Assembly (NCBI RefSeq): GCF_000797465.1 | Contig: NZ_JSWG01000009.1 | Span: 124,001-188,000 of the forward strand | Reading direction: 5' to 3' | Origin: Psychroserpens jangbogonensis | GTDB taxonomy: Bacteria; Bacteroidota; Bacteroidia; Flavobacteriales; Flavobacteriaceae | DNA length: 64,000 nt | Shown here: positions 19,149-28,274 of the stretch, piece after piece | How the letters are laid out: every line of letters starts with the position of its first letter | How positions within the stretch are numbered: position 1 is the stretch's first letter | Notes under the pieces: model-generated | What the model was told of the DNA's origin: nothing | Database searches by the model: none | The model's input: the letters and a program-made list of their open reading frames with translations, nothing else | Program-made: the position numbers and the translations under genes

Positions 19149-20762
19149 ATGAATAACTGCATTAAATCTTTCGCTTTACCATTTTTCGCTTCAGTATTAC
19201 TTTCTAGTTGCGGTGGTTCATCAGGTATTATATCTACTCCAGCTGAAAACATAGACCATTCGCCATTGAAAGTATCTCCATTAACCGAAAATGAGCTAAA
19301 AACATGGTCGCATTTAGATTTAGTGAAAGACACAATTCCAGGAATGAGTGTTGAAAAAGCATATTCAGACATCATAAAAAATAAAAAAGGGAAAACTGTT
19401 ATTGTTGCTGTAATTGACTCTGCAACTGATATAGACCATGAAGATTTAGATGATGTATTATGGACAAATAAGGATGAAATTCCGAACAACGGAAAAGATG
19501 ACGATAATAATGGCTATGTGGATGATATTCATGGCTGGAATTTTATTGGTGACACTTATTATGAGCAATTAGAATATGTAAGATTATTGGTTTCTGGGGA
19601 CAAACAAAACCCAAGATATACAGAAGCCGGAGAAAAATACAATATCGAATTTCAAAAGTATTCTCAGTATAAAACTCAATCTTCACAATTACTACAACAA
19701 GTTGTTGATGCGGATAATGCAGTTTCAAAGTTTTTAAAAAAGAAAGACTACACTAAAGAGGAGGCTTCTGCTATTAAAACCGAAGACAAAGCACTTCAAG
19801 AATCGATTGCATTGGTTGGCTATATATTAAGCCTAGATTACGATACGGTTGACGCCTTTAAAAAAGCACTTGAAAAGGATTTAATTACAATTAATACGCG
19901 ATTAGATTACCACTTAAATAAAAACTTCAAAGGCAGAAAAACAAGTGATGATTCAAATGATTTATCAGATGTTGGATATGGTAATAACAATCCAAGACCA
20001 ACTATCAAAACTGAAAGCCACGGGACACACGTAAGTGGTATTATTTTAGCAGAACGCGATAACAATAAAGGAGTAAAAGGTGTCGCCAATAACGCAAAAT
20101 TAATGGCTATACGCACCACTCCCAATGGTGATGAGTATGATAAAGACGTAGCTTTAGCGATTCGCTATGCTGCAGATAATGGTGCGAAAATTATCAACAT
20201 GAGTTTTGGTAAATCATTTTCACCTCATAGCGATTGGGTAAGAGATGCTATTGTATATGCTGCCACTAAAGATGTACTAATTGTTCATGGTTCAGGAAAT
20301 GACGCTCACAGTGTAGATGTACATGTAAATTTCCCCAACGATGTCGTTGGTGGAGGACAAGAGATTGCTGATAATTTCATTACGGTTGGCGCTTTAACAC
20401 CAAGGTATGGTCCGAGTATGGTTGCAGATTATTCTAACTTCGGAAAAATTAGTGTTGACGTATTTGCTCCTGGATCTGAAATTTATTCAGCAACTCCTGA
20501 AAACGAATACGAATCGCAAAATGGAACGTCCATGTCAGCTCCAAATGTTGCTGGTGTAGCTGCTTTAATTCGGTCTCAATATCCAAGCTTAACAGCGCCT
20601 CAAGTAAAACAAATAATAATGGATTCTGGATTACCAATTAATACTAAAGTTTTAGTTGGCGAATCAAGAGATATTGAAAACCTTAAAGATATCTCAAAAT
20701 CAGGTAAAATTGTTAATGCATATAATGCTTTAATTATGGCAGCACAAATTACAAATCAATAA
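19149..20762 (+). CDS. S8 subtilisin-like serine peptidase, lipoprotein
   Basis: A 537-residue envelope protease. The start at 19149 gives a lipoprotein signal (LLSSC); an upstream in-frame ATG at 19056 lies inside the hydrolase gene and would spoil it. The catalytic triad is visible: Asp90 (AVIDSATDIDHEDL), His291 (ESHGTHVSG) and Ser461 (NGTSMSAPNVAG). The Asp-to-His distance is about 200 residues, far longer than in subtilisin, because of a charged insert predicted to be helical (about 115-275). This insert recurs in Bacteroidota S8 lipoproteins as I remember them. One base separates it from the hydrolase gene, and the M1 peptidase gene follows after 22 bases, making a hydrolase-S8-M1 operon likely. 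Confidence 0.93.
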   Translation: MNNCIKSFALPFFASVLLSSCGGSSGIISTPAENIDHSPLKVSPLTENELKTWSHLDLVKDTIPGMSVEKAYSDIIKNKKGKTVIVAVIDSATDIDHEDLDDVLWTNKDEIPNNGKDDDNNGYVDDIHGWNFIGDTYYEQLEYVRLLVSGDKQNPRYTEAGEKYNIEFQKYSQYKTQSSQLLQQVVDADNAVSKFLKKKDYTKEEASAIKTEDKALQESIALVGYILSLDYDTVDAFKKALEKDLITINTRLDYHLNKNFKGRKTSDDSNDLSDVGYGNNNPRPTIKTESHGTHVSGIILAERDNNKGVKGVANNAKLMAIRTTPNGDEYDKDVALAIRYAADNGAKIINMSFGKSFSPHSDWVRDAIVYAATKDVLIVHGSGNDAHSVDVHVNFPNDVVGGGQEIADNFITVGALTPRYGPSMVADYSNFGKISVDVFAPGSEIYSATPENEYESQNGTSMSAPNVAGVAALIRSQYPSLTAPQVKQIIMDSGLPINTKVLVGESRDIENLKDISKSGKIVNAYNALIMAAQITNQ

Positions 20763-20784
20763 TTATCAAACTTAAATCCTACTA

Positions 20785-22659
20785 ATGAAACATCTTTTTG
20801 TTTTAATATTAAGTATTACTCTTTTTACTTCTGAAGCTTTATCGCAATCACCTCAAATAGAATATAAAACTGATGGGTATTGGCAACAGCAAGCAGACTA
20901 TACTATGGAGATTGATATGGATGTAACATCGTATCAGTTTGAAGGAAAACAAAACATTATTTATACTAATAATTCTCCTGACGAATTAGATAAAGTCTTT
21001 TACCACTTATATTTCAATGCATTTCAACCCGGAAGCGAAATGGATATGAGGGCACAAACTATTCCAGATCCAGATAAGCGGCTTGCTCCAAATATTGGTA
21101 CTGATGAAGATCCTATTTATGAAAGTAGAATTTCTATACTCAAACCTAATGAAATTGGCTATATCAACGTAAAATCACTTCTTCAAAACGGAAAACAGCT
21201 CACTTATGATGTTGTGGGAACTGTTTTAGAGGTTAAATTAAATCAACCCGTTCAGCCTGGAGAAAAGGTTCAATTTGATATGATTTTTGAAGGACAGGTT
21301 CCTACTCAAATTCGTCGATCGGGAAGAAACAATAATGAGGGTGTTGCTTTATCCATGTCGCAATGGTACCCGAAATTAGCAGAATATGATGACGAAGGTT
21401 GGCATGCTTATTCATACATCGCAAGAGAGTTTTATGGTGTTTGGGGTAATTATGATGTAAAAATCAGCATAGATAAAGATTACACTATAGGAGGAACAGG
21501 ATATCTTCAAAACCCAAACGAGATTGGTCATGGTTACGAAACTTCAGAAGAAGTACAGCCTTCAAAAGGAGATAAGCTTACCTGGCATTTTATTGCGCCT
21601 GATGTTCATGATTTTACTTGGGCTGCAGATCCTGATTACATTCATGATACATTACAAGTTGAAAATGGTCCAATGCTACATTTCTTGTATAAGAATACAA
21701 TGGCTCCAGAAAAATTGGATAATTGGAAACAACTGCAGCCAAAAGCTGCTGAATTAATGACCTACTACAGTGATTTAGTAGGAACATATCCTTACGAACA
21801 ATACTCTATAATACAAGGTGGTGATTCAGGTATGGAATATGGAATGTGTACCCTTATTAATGGCGAAAGGGAATTTGAGAAAATGTTTAGGTCTACAGTT
21901 TCTCATGAAATGGCTCATACTTGGTTTCAGTTTTTATTAGCCAGTAATGAGGCCAAACACGAATGGATGGATGAAGGTTTTGCAACTTATATCGAATATA
22001 AAGCAATGGATGATTTTTATAACGAGAATAAAACAAACCCTTGGGAGAAATCATATACTAATTATAAGAATATAGTAAATTCTGGAATGGAGCAATCACA
22101 AACTAATTATGCAGATAGGTATGAATTAAATAAGATTTATACAGCAGCTTCTTATTATAAAGGATGTGTGTTTTTAGCACAATTGGGCTATGTGATTGGT
22201 GAAGACAACTTAGATAAAACTATTAAAAAGTACTATAAAGACTTTGTGTTTAAACACCCAAAACCATTGGATATTATTCGTACTGCGGAAAAAATTTCTG
22301 GACTTGAACTAGATTGGTATTTAATGGATTTCACACAAACCACAAACGTCATCGATTATACGGTTAAAAGCATTGATAAAAAAATGGTGACACTAGAGCG
22401 TTTCGAACTTATGCCAATGCCAATAGATGTTACAGTAACTTATTCTGATGGTACTTCAGAAGATTTTTATATAGCTTTGCGACAAATGCGTGGCGAAAAG
22501 CCAACCTCAGCCACCATTCTTGACGATTGGGCCTGGACATTTCCAACCTATACTTTTGAAGCTTCAAAAACCGTGGCATCTGTTCAAATTGATCCGTCGG
22601 GTTTAATGGCTGATATATATTTAGAAGACAATACGTTGTCTGTGGTTAAAAAGAACTAG
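20785..22659 (+). CDS. M1 family zinc metallopeptidase (secreted aminopeptidase)
   Basis: A 624-residue exported peptidase. A signal peptide ends near LSQS (residue 22). The gluzincin motif is HEMAH (His374, Glu375, His378) followed by exactly 18 residues and Glu397 in WMDEGF, the third zinc ligand. GGDSGMEYGM about 30 residues earlier is the GxMEN-like exopeptidase loop, here GMEYG, a variant seen in the Bacteroidota branch. There is no T9SS sorting domain at the C terminus, so it is probably periplasmic. Third gene of the run hydrolase, S8 peptidase, M1 peptidase, which suggests joint protein or peptide turnover in the envelope. Confidence 0.93.
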   Translation: MKHLFVLILSITLFTSEALSQSPQIEYKTDGYWQQQADYTMEIDMDVTSYQFEGKQNIIYTNNSPDELDKVFYHLYFNAFQPGSEMDMRAQTIPDPDKRLAPNIGTDEDPIYESRISILKPNEIGYINVKSLLQNGKQLTYDVVGTVLEVKLNQPVQPGEKVQFDMIFEGQVPTQIRRSGRNNNEGVALSMSQWYPKLAEYDDEGWHAYSYIAREFYGVWGNYDVKISIDKDYTIGGTGYLQNPNEIGHGYETSEEVQPSKGDKLTWHFIAPDVHDFTWAADPDYIHDTLQVENGPMLHFLYKNTMAPEKLDNWKQLQPKAAELMTYYSDLVGTYPYEQYSIIQGGDSGMEYGMCTLINGEREFEKMFRSTVSHEMAHTWFQFLLASNEAKHEWMDEGFATYIEYKAMDDFYNENKTNPWEKSYTNYKNIVNSGMEQSQTNYADRYELNKIYTAASYYKGCVFLAQLGYVIGEDNLDKTIKKYYKDFVFKHPKPLDIIRTAEKISGLELDWYLMDFTQTTNVIDYTVKSIDKKMVTLERFELMPMPIDVTVTYSDGTSEDFYIALRQMRGEKPTSATILDDWAWTFPTYTFEASKTVASVQIDPSGLMADIYLEDNTLSVVKKN

Positions 22660-22866
22660 GTTCAGTTTTTATAAAATATTATAACAAATGTTTGGTTTAA
22701 GTGTGCTTTTAGTATCTTGGCTCTTACATCTAAAAACGAGATTCAATGCACTTCATAGTGTTCCATATAGATGAATAAACAACAATAATTATCAATTGAT
22801 TAACCGTAACAATTATTCGTTTTAAAACGTATTATTTGCAAATTAGAAAGCCAAGAAAAGCATTAA

Positions 22867-23244
22867 ATGTCATTTTCATATCCAAAAAAAGAAAAACTAA
22901 AAAGTCAGAAGTTAATCGAACAACTATTTTCTGAAGGAAAGTCTGTTTCTGCTTTTCCACTTAGAATGGTATATTTAAAAACCGAGTTTGAAGATGATGT
23001 TCAGTTCAAAACTGGCGTGTCAACTAGTAAACGAAATTTCAAAAATGCGGTAGATAGAAATCGTATCAAACGCTTACTAAGAGAAGCCTACAGACTCAAC
23101 AAAACTGCATATTTTAACAACATTTCTGGGTCTTATGCGTTAATGATTTTGTACATTGGTAAAGATGGAACAGATTTTGATTCTGTTGAAACCAAAATGA
23201 AACAACTTTTAGATGCTTTTTCTGAAAAAGTGTCCCAAAACTAA
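22867..23244 (+). CDS. rnpA: Ribonuclease P protein component
   Basis: The 125-residue protein cofactor of RNase P, which removes 5' leaders from pre-tRNA. The RNR signature is present as NAVDRNRIKRLLREAYR (about residues 58-75), with the N-terminal FSEGKSVSAFPLRMVY binding cleft. In many bacteria rnpA sits between rpmH and yidC near dnaA; here none of these is adjacent. Its stop codon abuts the start codon of the S41 peptidase gene with no spacer, so the two are coupled. A 12-bp palindrome CGTTTTAAAACG lies at 22818-22829 ahead of it. Confidence 0.95.
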   Translation: MSFSYPKKEKLKSQKLIEQLFSEGKSVSAFPLRMVYLKTEFEDDVQFKTGVSTSKRNFKNAVDRNRIKRLLREAYRLNKTAYFNNISGSYALMILYIGKDGTDFDSVETKMKQLLDAFSEKVSQN

Positions 23245-24894
23245 ATGCTGAAAATGATGAAAAGAATACTACATAAACGAATTCTCATTCCGCTATTTGC
23301 GGTCACTATATTTTTTGGAGGAACTGCTTTCAAAAGCGACTTTTTTGAAATTGCAAAACAAATCGAAATCTTCACAACGGTATTTAAAGAACTCAACATG
23401 AATTATGTTGATGATACCAATCCTGGAGATCTAATGGATACAGCGATTAAAAGCATGTTGAATGATCTTGATCCTTATACTAACTATTATAATGAACAAG
23501 ATGTTGAAGCTTCTAGAATCAATAACTCTGGTGATTATACAGGTATTGGTGCTAATGTATTAACGCTGAAAGATAAATTGGTTATTGTTGAACCTTATAA
23601 AGATTATGCTGCTGATAAAGCCGGTTTAAAGGCAGGTGATGAAATTATAAAAGTAGATAATGTCGTGGTTACTGACTTTAAAGATGATGCCGGGAATTTG
23701 CTTCAAGGTGCTGCTGGATCAGATGTTAAAGTTACTTACATAAGACAAGGGAAAACTGAATCTGCAACTATTAAACGTGAAGCTGTAGAAATTAATGCGG
23801 TTCCACATTTTTCAATGATTGATGAGGAAACAGGTTATATTGTTCTTCGCAAATTCACTCGTAAAGCTTCTTCAGAAACAAAAAGTGCCGTAAGGGCATT
23901 AAAAAATCAAGGTGCTAAACAGCTTATTTTAGATCTTAGAGGAAATCCTGGAGGTTTGCTAACAGAAGCGGTTAATGTCACTAATATTTTTGTGCCTAAA
24001 AACCAATTGGTAGTAACTACAAAATCTAAAGTTAAAAAATACAACAAAACCTATTACACTCAAAAAGAACCTGTTGATCTTGAAATCCCTGTCGTTGTTC
24101 TTATTGATGGCAGTAGTGCATCTGCAAGTGAAATTGTAGCTGGAGCACTTCAAGATTTAGATCGTGCTGTTGTTATTGGAGCTCGAAGCTTCGGAAAAGG
24201 ATTAGTACAGCGTCCAAAACCATTAATTTATGGGACACAAATAAAGATAACCATATCTCGTTATTACACGCCTTCTGGTCGATGCATTCAAGCATTGGAT
24301 TATTGGAATAGAGATGAAAACGGAAAAGCAACTCGTGTAAAGCGAGAAAACTACAATGCATTTAAAACTAAAAAAGGTAGAACTGTTTATGATGGTGGTG
24401 GAATTCAACCAGATTTAGAATTAGAAGACTCAAAACAGAGTCCTATAACCAATGCTATTTTGGCTGAAAATTTACTTTTTAAATACGCTACAGATTACTA
24501 TTATAGTCATCCTGAACCAGCAGATGTTACAAAATTTGAATTAACAAGTTCAGAGTTTTCTAACTTTAAAAACTTCTTAAAAAGTAACAACTTTAATTTT
24601 GAAACTAAAGCTGAAAAAGCATTTGCTGAAGCCTTTTTAGTTGCTAAAGAAGAAAAAATAGGAACAGCTATTGATTCAGATTATGAAGATTTACTAAATG
24701 CCTTAAACACCTATAAAACTCAGGCTATCGATACTAATAAAACGGAGTTATTAGCGTTATTGTCAGACGAGATTGTAAAACGTTATTTTTATAGAGAAGG
24801 GCTTTATACATATTATAAAGCAACGAATCCTGAGATTCAAAAAGGAAGGGAAATTCTAAATTCAACCTCTAATTATAAAGGTTATTTAGATTAA
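23245..24894 (+). CDS. S41 family C-terminal processing peptidase (CtpA/Prc type)
   Basis: A 549-residue exported serine peptidase cleaving proteins from the C terminus. An N-terminal signal or anchor (ILIPLFAVTIFFGG) is followed by a PDZ domain (about residues 85-170, NNSGDYTGIGANV, AGLKAGDEIIKVD). The S41 core has Ser293 in GSSASASEI and Lys318 in FGKGLVQ, 25 residues apart exactly as in E. coli Prc. The tail (about 400-549) is helical and charged. ATG at 23245 directly follows the rnpA stop; ATGs at 23254 and 23257 are alternative starts. Linkage to rnpA suggests shared expression rather than shared function. Confidence 0.93.
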   Translation: MLKMMKRILHKRILIPLFAVTIFFGGTAFKSDFFEIAKQIEIFTTVFKELNMNYVDDTNPGDLMDTAIKSMLNDLDPYTNYYNEQDVEASRINNSGDYTGIGANVLTLKDKLVIVEPYKDYAADKAGLKAGDEIIKVDNVVVTDFKDDAGNLLQGAAGSDVKVTYIRQGKTESATIKREAVEINAVPHFSMIDEETGYIVLRKFTRKASSETKSAVRALKNQGAKQLILDLRGNPGGLLTEAVNVTNIFVPKNQLVVTTKSKVKKYNKTYYTQKEPVDLEIPVVVLIDGSSASASEIVAGALQDLDRAVVIGARSFGKGLVQRPKPLIYGTQIKITISRYYTPSGRCIQALDYWNRDENGKATRVKRENYNAFKTKKGRTVYDGGGIQPDLELEDSKQSPITNAILAENLLFKYATDYYYSHPEPADVTKFELTSSEFSNFKNFLKSNNFNFETKAEKAFAEAFLVAKEEKIGTAIDSDYEDLLNALNTYKTQAIDTNKTELLALLSDEIVKRYFYREGLYTYYKATNPEIQKGREILNSTSNYKGYLD

Positions 24895-24904
24895 AAGCCC
24901 TGAA

Positions 24905-24926
24905 ATTTTGATATAAGAATCAAAAT
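24905..24926. repeat. Inverted repeat between S41 peptidase and OmpA-domain genes
   Basis: A perfect 8-bp stem ATTTTGAT / ATCAAAAT with a 6-base loop, 10 bases after the peptidase stop. No T-run follows, so it is not a standard terminator. Confidence 0.4.
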
Positions 24927-24959
24927 AAACTATATTAGAAACCCTGTTTTAAATACAGT

Positions 24960-25811
24960 ATGAAAAAAATAACACTGATTATATTATTTTTTAGTTCGTT
25001 TTTGTTTGCTCAAACAAAAATCATGACACATGAGGTATATTTTGAAACTGATCAATTTGAAGTGCCACCAACTGAACACTATAGACTGCTTTTATTTATG
25101 TCTGAAATCGAAACACTAGATATTAAAAAAGTATCTATTTATGGGTTTACAGATGATAGAGGTAACGACTCTTATAATCTGGTATTATCTCAAAATAGAG
25201 CTAATGCTATTAAAACTATTTTTTCAAATAATGAATTTGACGAATCCATCATTACTAATGTTGACGGAAAAGGAGAGGTGCTTTTAAAACTCGTTAAAGA
25301 AGAGGATATACATAAAATTAGAGGGCTTAATCGAAAGGTTGAAATTATTGTTGAGCCTTACAATCCATCACGTGCTAAAAAAGTAGTGAGCAAAAAACCT
25401 GAGAAGGTTGAAGATATTATAAAAGGGGAATTAAAAGCAGGTGATAAATTTAAATTAGATAACATTCTTTTTAAAACAGGTTATAGCACGTTATTACCTG
25501 AATCTAAGCCAACTCTCGAAAGCTTAGCTCAAGCTTTATTAGAGCGAAAAGATATCTATTTTACCATTCAAGGCCATGTCTGTTGTACTCAAAACAGTAG
25601 AGATGCTATTGATAGACAATCTAAAAAGCGAAATCTTTCGGTTGCAAGAGCAAAATTTATATATGATTATTTAGTTAAACAAGGGGTCAATAAACGGCGA
25701 ATGAAATACGTCGGTATGCGACGTAAATTTCCGTTAGGTGGTGAGCCAAAATTTGACCGTCGTGTTGAGATTTTAGTTACTTATGTTGGTGTGGCAAGTA
25801 AACGAAATTAA
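24960..25811 (+). CDS. Secreted protein with two tandem OmpA-like domains
   Basis: A 283-residue envelope protein. After a signal peptide (to about residue 18, LFAQ) there are two OmpA-C-like units. The first covers about 25-132 (VYFETDQFEV, IYGFTDDRGNDSYN, LSQNRANAIK, LNRKVEIIV). The second covers about 160-275 (ILFKTGYSTLLPES, GHVCCT, LSVARAKFIYDYL, DRRVEILV). These domains bind the diaminopimelate of peptidoglycan; the Asp and Arg of the binding pattern (NxxLSxxRA, followed by R) are kept in both. A Cys-Cys pair replaces the usual TD in the second unit. The duplication without a barrel or lipoprotein anchor is unusual. Its stop overlaps the convergent gene by TTAA. Confidence 0.85.
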   Translation: MKKITLIILFFSSFLFAQTKIMTHEVYFETDQFEVPPTEHYRLLLFMSEIETLDIKKVSIYGFTDDRGNDSYNLVLSQNRANAIKTIFSNNEFDESIITNVDGKGEVLLKLVKEEDIHKIRGLNRKVEIIVEPYNPSRAKKVVSKKPEKVEDIIKGELKAGDKFKLDNILFKTGYSTLLPESKPTLESLAQALLERKDIYFTIQGHVCCTQNSRDAIDRQSKKRNLSVARAKFIYDYLVKQGVNKRRMKYVGMRRKFPLGGEPKFDRRVEILVTYVGVASKRN

Positions 25812-26251
25812 TTTCTAAGCATTCCAATATGCGGAATACCGTCTTCAAGGTACTCCTCTCCTACTTCAAAAAATTCTAAATTATTGTAAAAACGTTTTAA
25901 ATACGTTTGCGCAGATACTTTGATGGTGTTTACTTGATAATGAGATTTAATAGCCTTAATTGAAGCATTCATAATATCATAACCATATTTATGCTGACGT
26001 TCAGAATCTTTAACCACTACTCTACCAATGCTCGCTTCATTGAAATAATAGCCTGGTTTAAAAATCCTGGTATAAGCCACTACATTTTCATCTTTATAAC
26101 CTATGACGTGTAATGCGTTTTGATCTTTACCATCAATATCCTGATACACACAATCTTGTTCTACAACAAATACTTCACTTCTAAGCTGAAGTATATTATA
26201 CAACTCTTGAGTAGTTAATTCCTGGAAGGTTTTTACTTTTATTTCTATCAT
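25808..26251 (-). CDS. GNAT family N-acetyltransferase, ElaA-like
   Basis: A 147-residue cytoplasmic acyl-CoA-dependent acetyltransferase. LRSEVFVVEQDCVYQDIDG (about residues 27-45) and GEEYLEDGIPHI near the C terminus match the ElaA subgroup, whose substrate is not settled. The acetyl-CoA region is IGRVVVKDSERQHKYGYDIM. It is the last gene of the rpiB, cation efflux, GNAT run, starting 6 bases after the transporter's stop. Its own stop codon shares TTAA with the convergent OmpA-domain gene. Confidence 0.88.
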   Translation of the reverse strand: MIEIKVKTFQELTTQELYNILQLRSEVFVVEQDCVYQDIDGKDQNALHVIGYKDENVVAYTRIFKPGYYFNEASIGRVVVKDSERQHKYGYDIMNASIKAIKSHYQVNTIKVSAQTYLKRFYNNLEFFEVGEEYLEDGIPHIGMLRN

Positions 26252-26257
26252 AATATT

Positions 26258-27175
26258 TTAATCCTGAACAATAACATCTTTATCATCACACTTTCCAAAT
26301 TCCGGTTGAATGTTTACGTGATTTATTCCGAAGTTATCAAAAACTAGAGATTGAACTTCGCGTAACACGATGTCAAATTGAGATAAGCTGATGTCTTTAT
26401 GAAAATCAATATGTGCTTCTAAATGAATTTCTTCTTCGTTTAATTGCCAAATATGAATGTGATGTACGTTTTTAATTACCTCTATTTGCTGAACAACTTT
26501 AACAATATCTTCTATTTCAATAGATTGTGGAGTAAATAGCATCAAAACTTTAAACGAATCTTTAAGTAAATTGTAACCCATTATAATAAGATACACTGCA
26601 ATAGCAAAGGTCAACACGCTATCTACCCAAAACATTTGGTAGTATTTCATTAATAAACCGCCAATTAACACTGCCACACTAGCCATCATATCGGTTAATA
26701 AATGCAAATAGGCGCTTTTCATATTCATATTAGCTTCACTATCTTTTTTAAGAAGTAAAACACTAAAACCATTTCCTAAAATAGCAACAATTGATAACCA
26801 AATAACTAGATTAGATTCAATCTCTTGAGGGTTTTGAAATCGTTTAACAGCTTCAATAATTAACAAAACCGCAACAATAATAAGTGTTGCTGAATTAATA
26901 AAAGCTGCTAAAATTTCAGCACGTTTGTAACCAAATGTCTTACTAAGAGAAGCATTCTTTTTAGTAAGCTTATTAGCGATATAACTGATAATTAATGAAA
27001 CAACATCAGTAAAATTATGCAGTGCATCACTTAATAATGATAAGCTTCCTGAAATTAATCCACCAATTACTTGAGCAACAGTGATCACAATGTTTAATAA
27101 GATAGCAATAAACAGGTTTCTACCTTTTAAGTCATTATGAGAATGAGAGTGATTATGAGAGTGTGAATGACCCAT
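26258..27175 (-). CDS. Cation diffusion facilitator (zinc/cadmium efflux transporter)
   Basis: A 305-residue inner membrane exporter of divalent metal in exchange for protons. The N terminus is a His-rich metal tail (HSHSHNHSHSHND). Six membrane segments follow, with HxxxD metal sites in two of them (DALHNFTD and HLLTDMM), the pattern of Zn/Cd carriers. A cytoplasmic ferredoxin-like C-terminal domain has HIHIWQLNEEEIHLEAHID. The start codon directly abuts the stop of rpiB. The spacing suggests an operon with rpiB and the GNAT gene; I see no metal-responsive operator. Confidence 0.94.
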   Translation of the reverse strand: MGHSHSHNHSHSHNDLKGRNLFIAILLNIVITVAQVIGGLISGSLSLLSDALHNFTDVVSLIISYIANKLTKKNASLSKTFGYKRAEILAAFINSATLIIVAVLLIIEAVKRFQNPQEIESNLVIWLSIVAILGNGFSVLLLKKDSEANMNMKSAYLHLLTDMMASVAVLIGGLLMKYYQMFWVDSVLTFAIAVYLIIMGYNLLKDSFKVLMLFTPQSIEIEDIVKVVQQIEVIKNVHHIHIWQLNEEEIHLEAHIDFHKDISLSQFDIVLREVQSLVFDNFGINHVNIQPEFGKCDDKDVIVQD

Positions 27176-27610
27176 TTAACATGAAATAGGTATTTTATTT
27201 ATACGATTTTGATGACGTCCTCCTTCAAATTCAGTATTTAAAAACGTATCTACTATTTGAATTGCTTGTTGTATGGCCGTAAAACGTGCAGGAATACAAC
27301 AAATATTAGCATTATTATGTTGCCTAGTAAGTTCAGTAATTTCTTTGGTCCAACAAATCCCAGCTCTTACTTTTTGATGTTTATTAGCTGTCATAGCAAC
27401 ACCATTAGCGCTTCCGCAAATTAGAATCCCAAAATCTACTTTTTCATTAACCACATCTTCAGCAACAGGATGCACAAAATCTGGGTAATCTACACTATCG
27501 TTTGTGTTTGTTCCGTAGTTATTAACAGTAAAACCTTTAGCTTCTAAATGTGCTTTTATAGCTTGCTTATACTCGGTTCCTGCATGATCGTTACCTATAG
27601 AAATAGTCAT
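27176..27610 (-). CDS. rpiB: Ribose-5-phosphate isomerase B
   Basis: Interconverts ribose 5-phosphate and ribulose 5-phosphate in the pentose phosphate pathway, in the cytoplasm. The 144 residues fit the RpiB/LacAB family: GNDHAGTEYK at the N terminus (residues 6-15), active-site CGSANGVAMTANK (about 75-87) and GGRHQNRI near the C terminus. It heads a three-gene run with the cation exporter and GNAT genes. Its upstream side faces the 664-base non-coding stretch proposed as the replication origin. Confidence 0.95.
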   Translation of the reverse strand: MTISIGNDHAGTEYKQAIKAHLEAKGFTVNNYGTNTNDSVDYPDFVHPVAEDVVNEKVDFGILICGSANGVAMTANKHQKVRAGICWTKEITELTRQHNNANICCIPARFTAIQQAIQIVDTFLNTEFEGGRHQNRINKIPISC

Positions 27611-28274
27611 AGTTATGAGGTGTTGTTTAAAAGTCTAAAGTTAATAATTGCTTATAAATAAACCGAAGGATAAAACACTTAGTTATTCATAATAATTAAG
27701 TTTGGTTTAAAACTGTTGTGCTTAAGAAATAAGTGCTGTTAACATCTCTAGTGATTTGTATTCATTACTTGTTCATATCTTCTTCTAAGTACTTAAAAGT
27801 TTTCTTAGGATTATCCAGTAATTTTTACAACCACTAAGTTATAATTGATAACCTAAAAAGTTAGTCATTTCTTTTAGTGAAGTTATCAGTATTCAAATAC
27901 TAAGATACTAACACTAAAACTTAAAATACTTATTAAATTTTAGTTGTCAACATAGGTTATGAACACCTGTTAATATATTTATAAACTAGCTTTATAATGA
28001 GATATTTAGATATAAAATTATTGTTCATTACCTATTCATCGAATTATATAAGTCATATATCAAAACAAAATATTAAAAAGTTATAGCTACTATTAACACA
28101 CTATAATCATCATCATTTATTTTTTTAAATTTTAAAAGAAAAATGATAATATGTATATATATGTTGATAACTACAAAATGAACTTCGGAATAGTACATCG
28201 TTGAAGTCATAACTAATAATGGTAAAGCAACAAAAAAATTAATTATAGAATAGTTTATAATAAATAAAGTGTTA
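27611..28274. other. oriC: Candidate chromosomal replication origin (oriC), 664-base AT-rich non-coding region
   Basis: The longest gene-free stretch in the window. No open frame, tRNA or terminator was found in it. It contains several sequences close to the DnaA box TTATNCACA: TTATTCATA at 27683-27691, TTATCCAGT at 27811-27819, TTATGAACA at 27957-27965 and, on the minus strand, TTATCAACA at 28162-28170. Weaker minus-strand copies are at 27770-27778 and 28022-28030. A TGTTAACA palindrome sits at 27737-27744. The right part is very AT-rich (around 28100-28170), as expected for an unwinding element. The parS-like sites near 41, 48 and 50 kb support an origin in this neighbourhood. dnaA is not adjacent. 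None of the boxes is the perfect consensus, so this is a candidate only. Confidence 0.5.
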
